64,000 nt of DNA from Zanthoxylum bungeanum (Eukaryota; Streptophyta; Magnoliopsida; Sapindales; Rutaceae), in NCBI GenBank assembly GCA_019454045.1, contig SKCR01033428.1, positions 87,325 to 151,324 of the forward strand. The letters run 5' to 3'. A program made the translations under genes and the position numbers. The notes under the pieces were generated by a model, which was given only the letters and a program-made list of their open reading frames with translations, was not told the origin of the DNA and did no database searches. The stretch's first letter is position 1, and every line of letters begins with the position of its first letter. Below are positions 46,177 to 56,147 of the stretch, piece by piece.

Positions 46177-46968
46177 ATGGCTGCCGCAAATCCATTAATG
46201 AGACTTTTGGAATCCAATAAATTAAAAAGAGCCTAGAATTATTTCGAATGTGAGATTCGCCTTGTCTTGGAGTTTGAAAAATTGACATATGTAACTATCA
46301 ATCCATTGAATGTTGAAATCGATCCTGACTCCACTCCTGAATAGCGAGAAACCTTTGAAAAATGGAAGGATGGTAACTTGAATGTGAAATCCTACATTCT
46401 AGGATCAATGGTTTCAGATTTGCTGAGACAGTACACAGAGGTACCGTATGCTTCGAGCATTATACGAACACTCAAAGAGTTGTTTGAGGTAAATCAAGAG
46501 ATAGAAATATATCGGAGGTCTAAGGAATTATTTCGTGCTGAACTCAAGGATGAAAAATATGTTAGTATTCATGTTTTGAACATGATCGATCAGATCCGAT
46601 ATTTGGAATGATGGGACATTGTGATTGATGAACGGCTAAGCCGTAATTTGATTTTGTCTTCTTTGTCTAGAAATTATGTTGTCTTTGTATTAAACCTCCA
46701 CATGCACTCAATACAAGCCAGCTATGAAGAACTTCATAACATGTTACGCACAGCGGAGCATGATATAAGGAAAGACAATCCCATTTTGTACCTCCATGGT
46801 GAAGCTGACTCTTCAAAGACTTCTGAAAAGTCAAAGAAAATCAAAATGGGAAAGCAGAAGATATCAAAGAAAAGCTCCCAGAAGCGCAAAGGTGAAAAAT
46901 CGTAAGTAGCTCGTGATCAATGTCAACAATGTAAGAATTCTGGACACTGGAAGAATGACTGAAAGGAG
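46177..46968 (+). pseudogene. Copia C gag (broken)
   Basis: A single frame from ATG at 46177 (MAAANPLMRLLESNK), interrupted by in-frame stops at 46234, 46342, 46609 and 46903. The middle shows the UBN2-type Gag pattern of plant Copia (TFEKWKDGNLNVKSYILGSM, then LKELFEVNQE and SIQASYEELHNMLRTAEHDI), followed by a lysine-rich tail. A zinc knuckle is visible just after the last stop, CQQCKNSGHWKND, but its fourth ligand position is now TGA. Four to five stops make it dead. Confidence 0.88.
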
Positions 46969-47019
46969 AGCAGGACCTTCAGGTACGTTTTGTATTTTTT
47001 ATATTATTGACATCTCATT

Positions 47020-48060
47020 AACCTTGGATGCAAATAGTGGATGGATGTTAGACAGTGGCAGTCTTACTCATATTTTCAACTCCATACAAGTCATGAGGTT
47101 AAAAGAAGGCATAAGGAATGGGAGATCCAACTTATAATTAGCAACGTCGAGACATAAGATATTAAAGCCATATGAACGGTTGTTCAAGATCTCTCAAATG
47201 AATATAAATTAGATATACATGACTGTTATTATGCACCCTCACTTATCAAACAAATAATATCACTGCCAATATTAGATAAATATGGATATAAAATAAACAT
47301 TAAAGATATAGGTTTATGCTTCTATGATAAAGATAATTTATTGGAATATGAATGTTCTTTATCTAACGGTCATTATGTTTTAGAAACATATAAAGTTGTC
47401 TTTAATGTAGCGGAAAATACAAATATGAAATCTGAATTAAATAATACTAAATTATGGCATATGAGATTGAGCCACGTAGGTTTTAGACGTCTATCCAAAT
47501 TGATAAATGATGGTTTGATTGAAAATCTTACCTTAGATCCTTATCTGATTTATGAGTCATGTATTCAAATGAAGATGACAAAGGCTCTATTTCTTAGTGT
47601 TGGACACCGTGCTGGAGATTTATTGGAGCTAATACACAGTGATGTGTGTGGTCCATTAAATCATGTCGTTCATGATGGTTCAATGTACTTCATGACTTTC
47701 ACGGACGATAAATATAGATATGGATATGTCTATTTGATGAGACATAAGTCGGAAATATTTGACAAGTTCAAAATATTCTGAAACGAAATGAAAAACAAAC
47801 CAGTAAATTCATCAAATGCCTTCGATCAGATCGAGGCGGTGAATGCATAAGTGAAGAATTCATAAATTATTTAAGGGAGAATGAAATTCTAGCCCAATAT
47901 AGTCCACCAGGATCACTTCATCATAATGGTGTGTCTGATCGTAGAAATCATACTTTATTGGATATGATGTGATCCATGATGAGCTATACAAATCTTCCTT
48001 ATTACCTTTGGGGTCACGTTTTACTTACTGGATGCCCACATAATTAATAGAGTCCATCGA
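47020..48060 (+). pseudogene. Copia C protease and integrase (broken)
   Basis: GWMLDSGSLTHIFNS near 47037-47081 matches the Copia protease motif DSGSSTH with a Leu change. The frame at 47341-47781 carries the GAG-pre-integrase block (LWHMRLSHVGFRRLSKL) and the start of the integrase core (LELIHSDVCGPL with the first Asp, then FTDDKYRYGYVYLM). After a frameshift near 47780 the core continues with RSDRGGE (second Asp) and NGVSDRRNHTLLDMM, where the third catalytic Glu is replaced by Asp. Confidence 0.85.
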
Positions 48061-48289
48061 AAGTTGTTTCTACGACCCCCTATTAGATATAATTCGATAA
48101 AAATCCAAGTTTTAGGTATTTAAAGATTTGGGGTTGTCCTGCATACATTAGAGTTGCACAACGGGAAAAACTAGCACCCATGAGATATAAATATAGGTTC
48201 ATTGGATATCCCGATAATTCCATGGGATATCAATTTTACGATTTTAAGTAACGAAATGTATTTGTTGTTTTGCCACTTTTCTTGGAAAT

Positions 48290-48664
48290 GAATTTTTGAG
48301 AGAAAGTGGGAATTGTGGAAAGATTGAACTTGATGAGTTTGATCCCAACATTAAAGAACCCGAGATGGAACCAGAGATCCAACTAGGTGAAAGATCTACA
48401 ACACAGGTTCTACGTAAGTCGAATAGAATATTAAGGCCTCATAAGAGATTATTTTTAACATCTGATGTGAGCCTTGATGTTCTCCTCTTGGAGGAAACAA
48501 ATCCGACTATGTATAAAGAAGCGATATTGGAATCGATTTAGGAAAATGGCAGGAAGCCATGAAATCCGAGATGTATTTTATGCATGACAATCAATTCTGG
48601 GACTTAGTTGAACTTCTTGAAGGAGTTAAACCTATTGGTTGTAAATGAGTTTACAAAAGGAAGC
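48290..48664 (+). pseudogene. Copia C hinge and reverse transcriptase start
   Basis: TQVLRKSNRILRPHKRLFL is the typical segment between integrase and reverse transcriptase. A stop at 48539 follows, then EAMKSEMYFMHDNQFWDLVEL-like sequence and, after another stop, VYKRK just before the Tat-like insertion at 48665. The reading continues after 59130. Confidence 0.82.
48660..48664. repeat. Left target duplication GAAGC
   Basis: GAAGC at 48660-48664 is repeated at 59126-59130. Together they bracket the entire three-LTR Tat-like structure, showing it arrived as one insertion. Confidence 0.92.
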
Positions 48665-48713
48665 TGTAGGCACTGCATTTTTACACATAAGTCCCTATGA
48701 TGAGTCTCATTTG

Positions 48714-49181
48714 GACCAACTTACAGTAACAGTTCGGGAATGAACACCTCACAGTAACGGTTCGGGAATGGACCAACTTACAGTAACAGTTCGGGAATGG
48801 ACACCTCACAGTAACGGTTCGGGAATGGACCAACTTACAGTAACAGTTCAGGAATGGACACCTCACAGTAACGGTTCGGGAATGGACCACCTCATGATAA
48901 CAGTTCGGGAATGAACACCTCACAGTAACGGTTCGGGAATGGACCAACTCACAGTAACGGTTGGGGAATGGACCACCTTACGGCAACGGTTCGGGAATGG
49001 ACCACATCACAACACGGTTCGGGAATGAACCAGGGTTCGCACCACCTCACCACCTAAATCAGCTCAACACGTGGAGAGTCAAGTGGCAGTTGGCGAGCCA
49101 GGTAAGTGAAAATGCATTGCATAACTTTGATAGGATTGTCACTGTTGCACATTACACAAGTCCCATCAAAGTGGGGGCGAC
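48714..49181 (+). repeat. Remnant of a first Tat-like interior (minisatellite and polypurine tract)
   Basis: Same 57 bp dimeric repeat (ACAGTAACRGTTCGGGAATG) and same 150-base tail up to GTGGGGGCGAC as 55870-56147. The join CATTT/GGACC at 48712-48714 links the LTR start to the repeat with at most one base of shared sequence. Confidence 0.9.
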
Positions 49182-49759
49182 TGTAGGCACTACATTTTTA
49201 CACATAAGTCCCTATGATGAGTCTCATTTTGGAGACACTACCTTTAAGTCACGGTGGTCACGGAAGACGGACATCGGAATGGGGAATTCAGAATAAACAA
49301 GGTTCACTGTTTTCGTTGGTGCTACGTTCGTGTATACGTTCGAACGTCAAACAGATTGCGGGCGTTCGTGCTGCGTTCGAGTAAGCGTTCGAACGGTGTC
49401 GGTAATTCTGGTTTTGCTGCTAGCCTCACATCAAGCCCAATTCGCCCAAACCTTGGCCCCACACGCCCAAGCCCACTTAAAACACATATTTAACACATGG
49501 TGAAATCAAAACAAATCTAAAAATCACATACCAAATTAAAGATATCATACATAATCTAAACCAATCAAATATAATCATACCAAGTTAAAATCAATCAACC
49601 AATATATTATTCCCAAACTTAAAATATTGTATGCCTAATAAACATAAACTAAATATTCAACCTTCCCTATCTAGCCAAGATTTTTCCCCCCTCAACCTTT
49701 GAATTCCCTTATCCAACACCAACTCAAATCCCTTTCCTTGTCAAGCCTAACCCTTTGCC

Positions 49760-49768
49760 TATAAAAAG
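49760..49768 (+). promoter_or_regulatory. Putative TATA box of Tat-like LTR
   Basis: TATAAAAAG in GCCTATAAAAAGAACC, conserved in the right LTR at 56722. Confidence 0.6.
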
Positions 49769-51129
49769 AACCTTTCACCAACCTTCTCAACCCTAGCTCA
49801 TTGATACAAGAAAAGCCTAGCTAGCTCATACACATAAGATACACATAACTCACACAAATCAGAAGAGAAAAGAAAATAACCCCAAGCCTTCACATTAAAA
49901 GCATCATCATAACACACCAAGAGCCATAGCCACTCACGGCAATAACAAGAAGAAAAACAGAAATAATCCCCTTCATCTCCCCCACTCCACAACCGAAAAT
50001 AGCAGCCCTTACACCTAAAACAGCCCATACAGCAGCCCTAAACACACACATAAAACATCCCCCGAACCACACCATAACATCACCGAAAATCACACCCAAA
50101 ACAGTAGCAAAAACATCCCAAAAATAGTAACTAAATTACAGCAGCAAAACAGTAGCAGCGGCAGCGAATCGGAGTCAAAGCAGCAGCAAAAGACGGAGGA
50201 CGACGACCCAAAATAGTAAGACAACGAACGAGAGCAGTGAACCAGTGAACCGGAAGAGTTGTGGAGCTTTACCCCTTCCGATCTTCGTGAAACGCGAGTC
50301 CGAGAGACGACCCAAAAGGTTAGACCTGAGGGCACTTTTTCATTAGTTTATATTCATTTCTTTTATTATTGAATTGTATTCGCATGAGAGTCGTTTATGG
50401 ATGCATGTTGTGGCTTGAATGAAATGGAAGAGTGTCGTCTCTTGTGGTATATAGGATGGAAACCCAGACGTAAATTCCGTAGCCGAATCCGAATGGACGG
50501 TAGTGCGGTCTGTACTGGGATACAACTCCACGTACCACTTGAGTAAACGGCACCTTCTCTTGTTTTGTGTTGCTTTGTTTATCTATTTCTTATTATTTAA
50601 ATTCTGTATGTCGCTTATTTGTGTATGATATAATCGAGTGCATGGGCTCAGTAAGTGCGATGAAAGGTCCCCTAATCGGAAGGGTTAAAATCCTTCACCA
50701 CGATGCTTTGCCGCACCGATTGATGTGTGTTCGGTTGAATGCAAGATATGTTCAATCGGACACATTACGTTTAATATTATTGCTTTAAATTTTTGTATGC
50801 ATGGTTCAATCAAGCGCATGGCTTAGTAAGTGGAATGAAAGATCCCCTATTGGGAGGGGTTAAAGCCCTTTACCACGATGCTTTGCCGCGCCGGTTGATG
50901 TGTGTTCAGTTGGATGCAAGACACGTTCAATCGGACATACTTAGTTGAATATGATTGTCTTTATGTTTGTATGCATGATGTGATGTAACGCGCATGGGCT
51001 TAGTATGTTGGTCTAAAGGTCCTCTCTTTGAGAGATCAAGAGCCCCCAAAAGGCCACCTTTACGGCAACTTCGCCGCGCCCCTTTATTTCATTGTTTATG
51101 TATTGCGTCCCATTTCATGCATCAGGTCT

Positions 51130-51555
51130 GTTCCCGTTCGAATGCGTTTACGAACGCAACTCGAACGCGCATGCATTTTTGCCTTATCATGCATCAGGTC
51201 TCATTTCCGTTCGAAAGAGTTCACGAACGCCATACGAACACGAGCATTCTGTTTCATTTCCGTTCGAACGCGTTATCAAACGCCATACGAACGCGAGCAT
51301 TCTGTTTCATTTGCGTTCGAACGCGTTCACGAACGCCATACGAACGCGAGCATTCTGTTTCATTTCCGTTCGAACGCGTTATCAAATGCCATACGAACGC
51401 GAGCATTCTGTTTCATTTCTGTTCGAATGCGTTATCAAACGCTATACGAACGCGAGCATTCTGCCTCATTTCCGTTCGAACGCGTTATCAAACGCCATAC
51501 GAACGCGAACCTTCTGTTTACCGTTCGAACGCGTTTACGAACGCTACACGAATGC
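51130..51555 (+). repeat. 53 bp array, open in all three frames
   Basis: GTTCGAACGCGTT cores at 51262, 51315, 51368, 51421 and 51474 give an exact 53-base period, with one 49-base step to 51523. Plus-strand frames of 159-190 codons exist in all three phases with the same peptide words (NAIRTRAF, FERVIKRHTNAS), because the period is not a multiple of 3. Not evidence of a gene. Confidence 0.9.
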
Positions 51556-52113
51556 GCACACACTGAACTGAGTCTGTCTTATCATATTCATGCATAATTG
51601 CCTCTTGATTGATCTTTCTTGTGTTATATAGTCAACCGTATTATTGTATTCCTGCATTTATCCATTCTATGTGTTCTTGGGATTGTATTCAAGCATGATT
51701 AGGCTGTTAGCATGTTATTTGGTTAATAGGTTCATGAGATAGTACTCAAGCATGATTAGGTTGTTCTTAGTTTTCCATATCATAGGATTGAAATATGTTC
51801 ATGAGATTGCCATGTGATGTTGCATGTTGTGATGAACTTGTTGATGTACGCATATGAATTTAGAAGCATGATATTTTTGGAAATAAATGTTATTAAGCCT
51901 GGTTAAATTATTACATAAATCCTTTCATTACAAGTGACATGAAGTAAGGGACCATTCCGAACCCAACGGTTTGAGGTCTTCCCTTGCGAGGGGTGAGTGC
52001 GGCCTTAAATCTTTGTCCCGGTTCACACCGGGTGGCGACTCTATGTTATTTCGTACTCCCAACTAGTGCCGCGAGCCTAGAACGGCGTCGCCCAGGTTCT
52101 GTGTCCTACAGTC

Positions 52114-52131
52114 TGGCGACTCCACTGGGGA
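52114..52131 (+). other. Primer binding site of Tat-like copy 2
   Basis: TGGCGACTCCACTGGGGA, three bases after the LTR. Confidence 0.8.
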
Positions 52132-53281
52132 TGAGAATTGGCCCCGAAATATTGTCTTGTAATGTTTGGATTTATGTTTTAATTGACCATGTCTATAGTG
52201 GATAAAGTGGGGGTTTAATCAAGGGCACCTTGAGGCTAGGTAATGGTTTGGTGTCTTCCTTCACTCACTACCTTTCTAGAAGGAAAAACTGTGAGGACAC
52301 CTATATGGCCATCTACTCGTAGTCTTTGTGATGGACTAATTTGGAGGACTCGTTGTTTATTCCTGACACCAAGCGATAAGAGCCTAAGAGGCTTTGGGTA
52401 TTATGTGAGCCTCGCTCCACCTTCCCTCTGGGGAATCTACAACGGGAAATCCATTTGACAGTCCGTCACACACCATAGCTCATTGGCACGTACCTTAGTG
52501 TATAAAAAGGATGCGCTCACTTGGTCCCTTGAACCCTTGAGTGGGGAGACCTAGTTGTGGGCTATCCTTCGCCAGTGAGAGCCTTTGTCCATACTCTTGC
52601 AAATCCACCCATAGACCGGTTTGTATGGTTAAAGTAACAATTATTTCCTTGAGGATGTGCTTATGGACCATCATCATTTGGATGCAGTTGGACTATTGTC
52701 AGAAATGCGGGCTTGCTGGGCCATTTAAACTGGGGCAAGTTCGCACCTTATGACTATTAGGCCAAAAGCTTCTGAAATGTTGATAGGCCATTATTGTAGA
52801 AATTATTATGTCATGTTTGCATCATCTTTCTTCTATGCTTGTGTTTGGGAAATCGTCGTTTGAATCCATTTGGACCATTTGTCATGGGATATGGGCTTGT
52901 TGGGCCATTTAAACTGGGACAAGAACGTATTTCATGACTATTGGGCCAAAGGCTTCTAAGTGATTGATGGGCCACTTTGTGATTGTGTTCGGAACGTTAT
53001 CATTTGGGTTTAGTCGGGCACTTTGTCATGAGATGTGAACTCATTGGGCCATTTAAACTGGGATGGGTTCACTCCTATGACGATTAGCCCGAAAGATTCT
53101 AAAATGATAACGAGCCGATTTGTTTGAGAATTTTAGTTGATTTAGTATGTTATATATGTTATATGCATCTCATGCACCCCATGCATACATACATCATGTT
53201 AACCCTTGTGTTCTGAAAGCCATCATAGATTCCCGTTGGGTTAGAAAAGAGGGAAGACTCACCAAAATACTGAGAACAGAC
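52132..53281 (+). other. Leader of Tat-like copy 2
   Basis: About 1.1 kb between PBS and gag, homologous to 5197-4061 in copy 1. It contains degenerate repeats built on GGGCCATTTAAACTGGGA at about 52719, 52903 and 53046, spaced about 145-185 bases. Confidence 0.7.
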
Positions 53282-54450
53282 ATGAGTGAATCAGATATTG
53301 AGGTATCCCGGATAGATCAGTTGGAAAATGGCTTCGCCAAGATTACTGAACAGTTGCAAGCCTTGACTACTGCCATGACAAATATGGCTGTGCCCCGTGC
53401 CGGGGGAAATTCTGAGAATGTGAGGCGTGATGAGCCTTCGAATGGGTTGGGGGATGATACCCCCGCTTTTGATGATGATATGGCAGAGTATGCAGCAGGC
53501 AGAGTATCTGGGTCTCAGGCAGAGTTACAGAAGCTTCGGGATCAGGTTGAAACAGTTACCCGTAAAATGAGGGGTAAGAATGAGGATTTGTTAGATTATG
53601 AGGCAATGACGTTCGGAGAACAGCTGCCAGCTCAGTTTAAATTGCCCGACATGGCCAAGTTTATGGGAATGGAGACCCGAGAGTCCATCTGCAGCAATAT
53701 GTCTCAGTCATGAGTTCAATGGGCCTATCACAGCGCCAAGTCCAAAAGATGTTTGGGATGTCACTCGAGGGGGCACCTGTGGTTTGGTATCATAGCCTTG
53801 AGAAGAAGGTTAAGGAAGATTGGAAGGAACTAGCTGATGCTTTTCTGAAGCAGTATGTTACAGACTTAGAAATTGACTTGTCACTCCGTGATTTGGAGAA
53901 CACTAAGCAGAAGCCGGAAGAAAGCTTCAAGGAGTATGTAGACCGCTGGAGAAGCCAGCTTCTGAAAATGCAGACTCGGCCCTCTGAGAAGGACCAAATC
54001 AAAATGATCATCAAGGGCACCAAGCCCTCTATTTATAGTAAGCTGAGGAGGATGACTTCGATGATTTCTGATTTTCGACAATTGAGGGAAAATGTCATGG
54101 ATATTGAGGAAGAGGAGGCTGAAAACAGAAAGTCTTATGGCCAGAATAGGCGGACTTTTGGGGGGTATTCTGAGACTAAGCCCGCTACTGCCAGAGCGCT
54201 GCCATCAGGAACCGGCAATTCTCCAACCTTGGTAGGCCTTTGTCGAAGGTATTTGAAAAGTTACAAGGACAAGGAATCTTGAAACCCTTAGAAGGCAAGC
54301 CATTTCCGCACCCCCCCCCACCACACATAAATGTGAACCTTTATTGTCACTTCCACCAGCTACATGGCCATGACACCGACACTGCACCCGCCTCAGGCAT
54401 GAAATTCAAGATCTCATAGATTCCCATAAAATACCCAACCCATGAGAAGA
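53282..54450 (+). pseudogene. Gag of Tat-like copy 2 (frameshifted)
   Basis: The first segment starts MSESDIEVSRIDQLENGF at 53282, with a helical N-terminus and acidic region, and reaches LPAQFKLPDMAKF. A one-base loss near 53672 shifts the frame; the second segment (to about 54282) has the Ty3/gypsy Gag capsid core (LEGAPVVWYHSLE, LADAFLKQYV, KPEESFKEYVDRWRSQ). A third frame near 54342-54440 holds a zinc-finger-like pattern, YCHFHQLHGHDTD, with the last Cys and LRHEIQDLID one frame further on; this tail is characteristic of Tat/Ogre-group Gag. Three frame changes make it inactive. Confidence 0.85.
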
Positions 54451-55039
54451 AACCATCAACCACCAAGCTTCTTACATGGATGGCAGTGAAGAACCATAGG
54501 CCGAGGAAGAAGGCAGTGCTGCGGATGATGGAGATGTTCCTCCTAGTCTATTTGATCCAGTTTTTTTTAATGGCATTGATTTTGTTACTTTTTCGAACTC
54601 TTTTCCTCAATAATAAAGACGTTCATTTTGCTGAAACTCTCCTGCAATATGAGTATATTTGAGAAAAGTATTCAACCTTGGTACTACGGAATCCAGTGAT
54701 GAACACGGGAACCTTCGAAATAAGCAAACAGAAAAGATAAGATAGGCATTCAGAGATTGGGAAATAGAGCCAGTAAAAATATCAGACTTGGAAGGGAATT
54801 AGTTCGCCGAGCCGATCAACATAGACAGATTGAAGAAGTAGCTTGTCTGAGGAAGAGAAAGCTAAGCAGTCACCAAGAGAATTGAAGGAAGACCTAGCCC
54901 AACGGGATAGAAAACCCAATCATGCATGCATGCATACACGTAACATATTTGCATCCTTTTTGTGTTTGTTCTGTTTTGTAATAACAGGTTTCAAAAGGAG
55001 AAAAAAGAAAGCGTCGAATGCAAGCCAACCAGAAGCAGT
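54451..55039 (+). other. Region after gag in Tat-like copy 2, no pol recognised
   Basis: Short acidic peptides can be read but no protease, reverse transcriptase or integrase motif. A T-rich tract followed by AATAACAG at about 54955-54988 looks like a splice acceptor. Confidence 0.5.
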
Positions 55040-56010
55040 AACAGTACAATGTCAGCAATCTTCAGGAACGAATCACATGGGCGAGGCCCATATCATCAGT
55101 ATCAGTTTGGGATGGATCCCGAGGGTCGAGGCCCACATCAGTATCAGTCTGGGGACGAATCCCATAATCATAGCAGTTAGGGCCGAGGCCCACATCAGAC
55201 ATCAGCATCAGTCTGGGGCGAGGCCCGTATTAGCATCAGTATCAGCATTGCCGGGTATGGCATTCTGGGGGCGAGGCCCATATTACATCAGATCAGTTCT
55301 GCTGATAATGGCACTCCGAGAATGGAGATATAGTCCGGGAATGGACAGTTCAAGAATGAACAAGCCGAGAATGGCAATCCAATAATGGAACACAGTTCAA
55401 GAATGAACAGGCCGAGAATGGCACTCCAAGAATGGAAGCACGGTTTTGGGATGACCAACTTACAGTAACAGTTCGGGAATGAACACCTCACACTAACGGT
55501 TCGGGAATGGACCAACTTACAGTAACAGTTCGGGAATGGACACCTCACAGTAACGGTTCGGGAATGGACCAACTTACAGTAACAGTTCGGGAATGGACAC
55601 CTCACAGTACGGTTCGGGAATGGACCAACTTACAGTAACAGTTCGGGAATGAACACCTCACAGTAACGGTTCGGGAATGGACCAACTTACAGTAACAGTT
55701 CGGGAATGAACACCTCACAGTAACGGTTCGGGAATGGACCAACTTACAGTAACAGTTCGGGAATGGACACCTCACAGTAACGGTTCGGGAATGGACCAAC
55801 TTACAGTAACAGTTCAGGAATGGACACCTCACAGTAACGGTTCGGGAATGGACCACCTCATGATAACAGTTCGGGAATGAACACCTCACAGTAACGGTTC
55901 GGGAATGGACCAACTCACAGTAACGGTTAGGGAATGGACCACCTTACGGCAACGGTTCGGGAATGGACCACATCACAACACGGTTCGGGAATGAACCAGG
56001 GGTCGCAGCA
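55040..56010 (+). repeat. Minisatellite at the 3' end of Tat-like copy 2
   Basis: 55060-55290 holds GGGCGAGGCCCATATCAG-like units encoding GRGPHQYQ-type peptides; 55300-55450 has GAGAATGGCACTCC / CAAGAATGAACA units; 55450-56010 is a 57 bp dimer (a 29 bp ACCAACTTACAGTAACAG unit plus a 28 bp ACACCTCACAGTAACGG unit, each ending TTCGGGAATG), about 9 dimers. The order of domains equals copy 1, but lengths differ greatly. Confidence 0.9.
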
Positions 56011-56127
56011 TCTCACCACCTAAATCAGCTCAACACGTGGAGAGTCAAGTGGCAGTTGGCGAGCCAGGTAAGTGAAAATGCATTGCATAACTTTGATAGG
56101 ATTGTCACTGTTGCACATTACACAAGT

Positions 56128-56147
56128 CCCATCAAAGTGGGGGCGAC
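56128..56147 (+). other. Polypurine tract of Tat-like copy 2
   Basis: AAAGTGGGGGCGAC immediately before the LTR start TGTAGGCACTGC. Confidence 0.8.

Larger units (their letters stand above)
49182..52110 (+). repeat. Middle LTR of Tat-like copy 2 (5' LTR of the intact unit)
   Basis: 2929 bp, TGTAGGCACTAC...GTGTCCTACA. TATA-like box at 49760-49768, 176-178 bp subrepeats at about 50635-51010, 53 bp array at 51130-51555, and the CCACCCGGTGTGAACCGGG-type block (reverse sense) at 52015-52035. Confidence 0.92.

Noticed and set aside
50994..51597. Overlapping plus-strand frames of 159-190 codons in three phases
   Set aside because: They follow a 53 bp tandem repeat whose phase rotates each unit; the peptides are the same words in all frames and resemble no known protein. 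The same holds for 57945-58611.
54301..54322. Run of C near 54311 as a structural or regulatory element
   Set aside because: It lies within the decayed gag frame as a proline run; single-base length errors there would be unsurprising.
55288..55913. Minus-strand frames with repeated VHSRTVTVRC peptide
   Set aside because: The 57 bp dimer is a multiple of three, so any stop-free phase stays open. Explained by the minisatellite.
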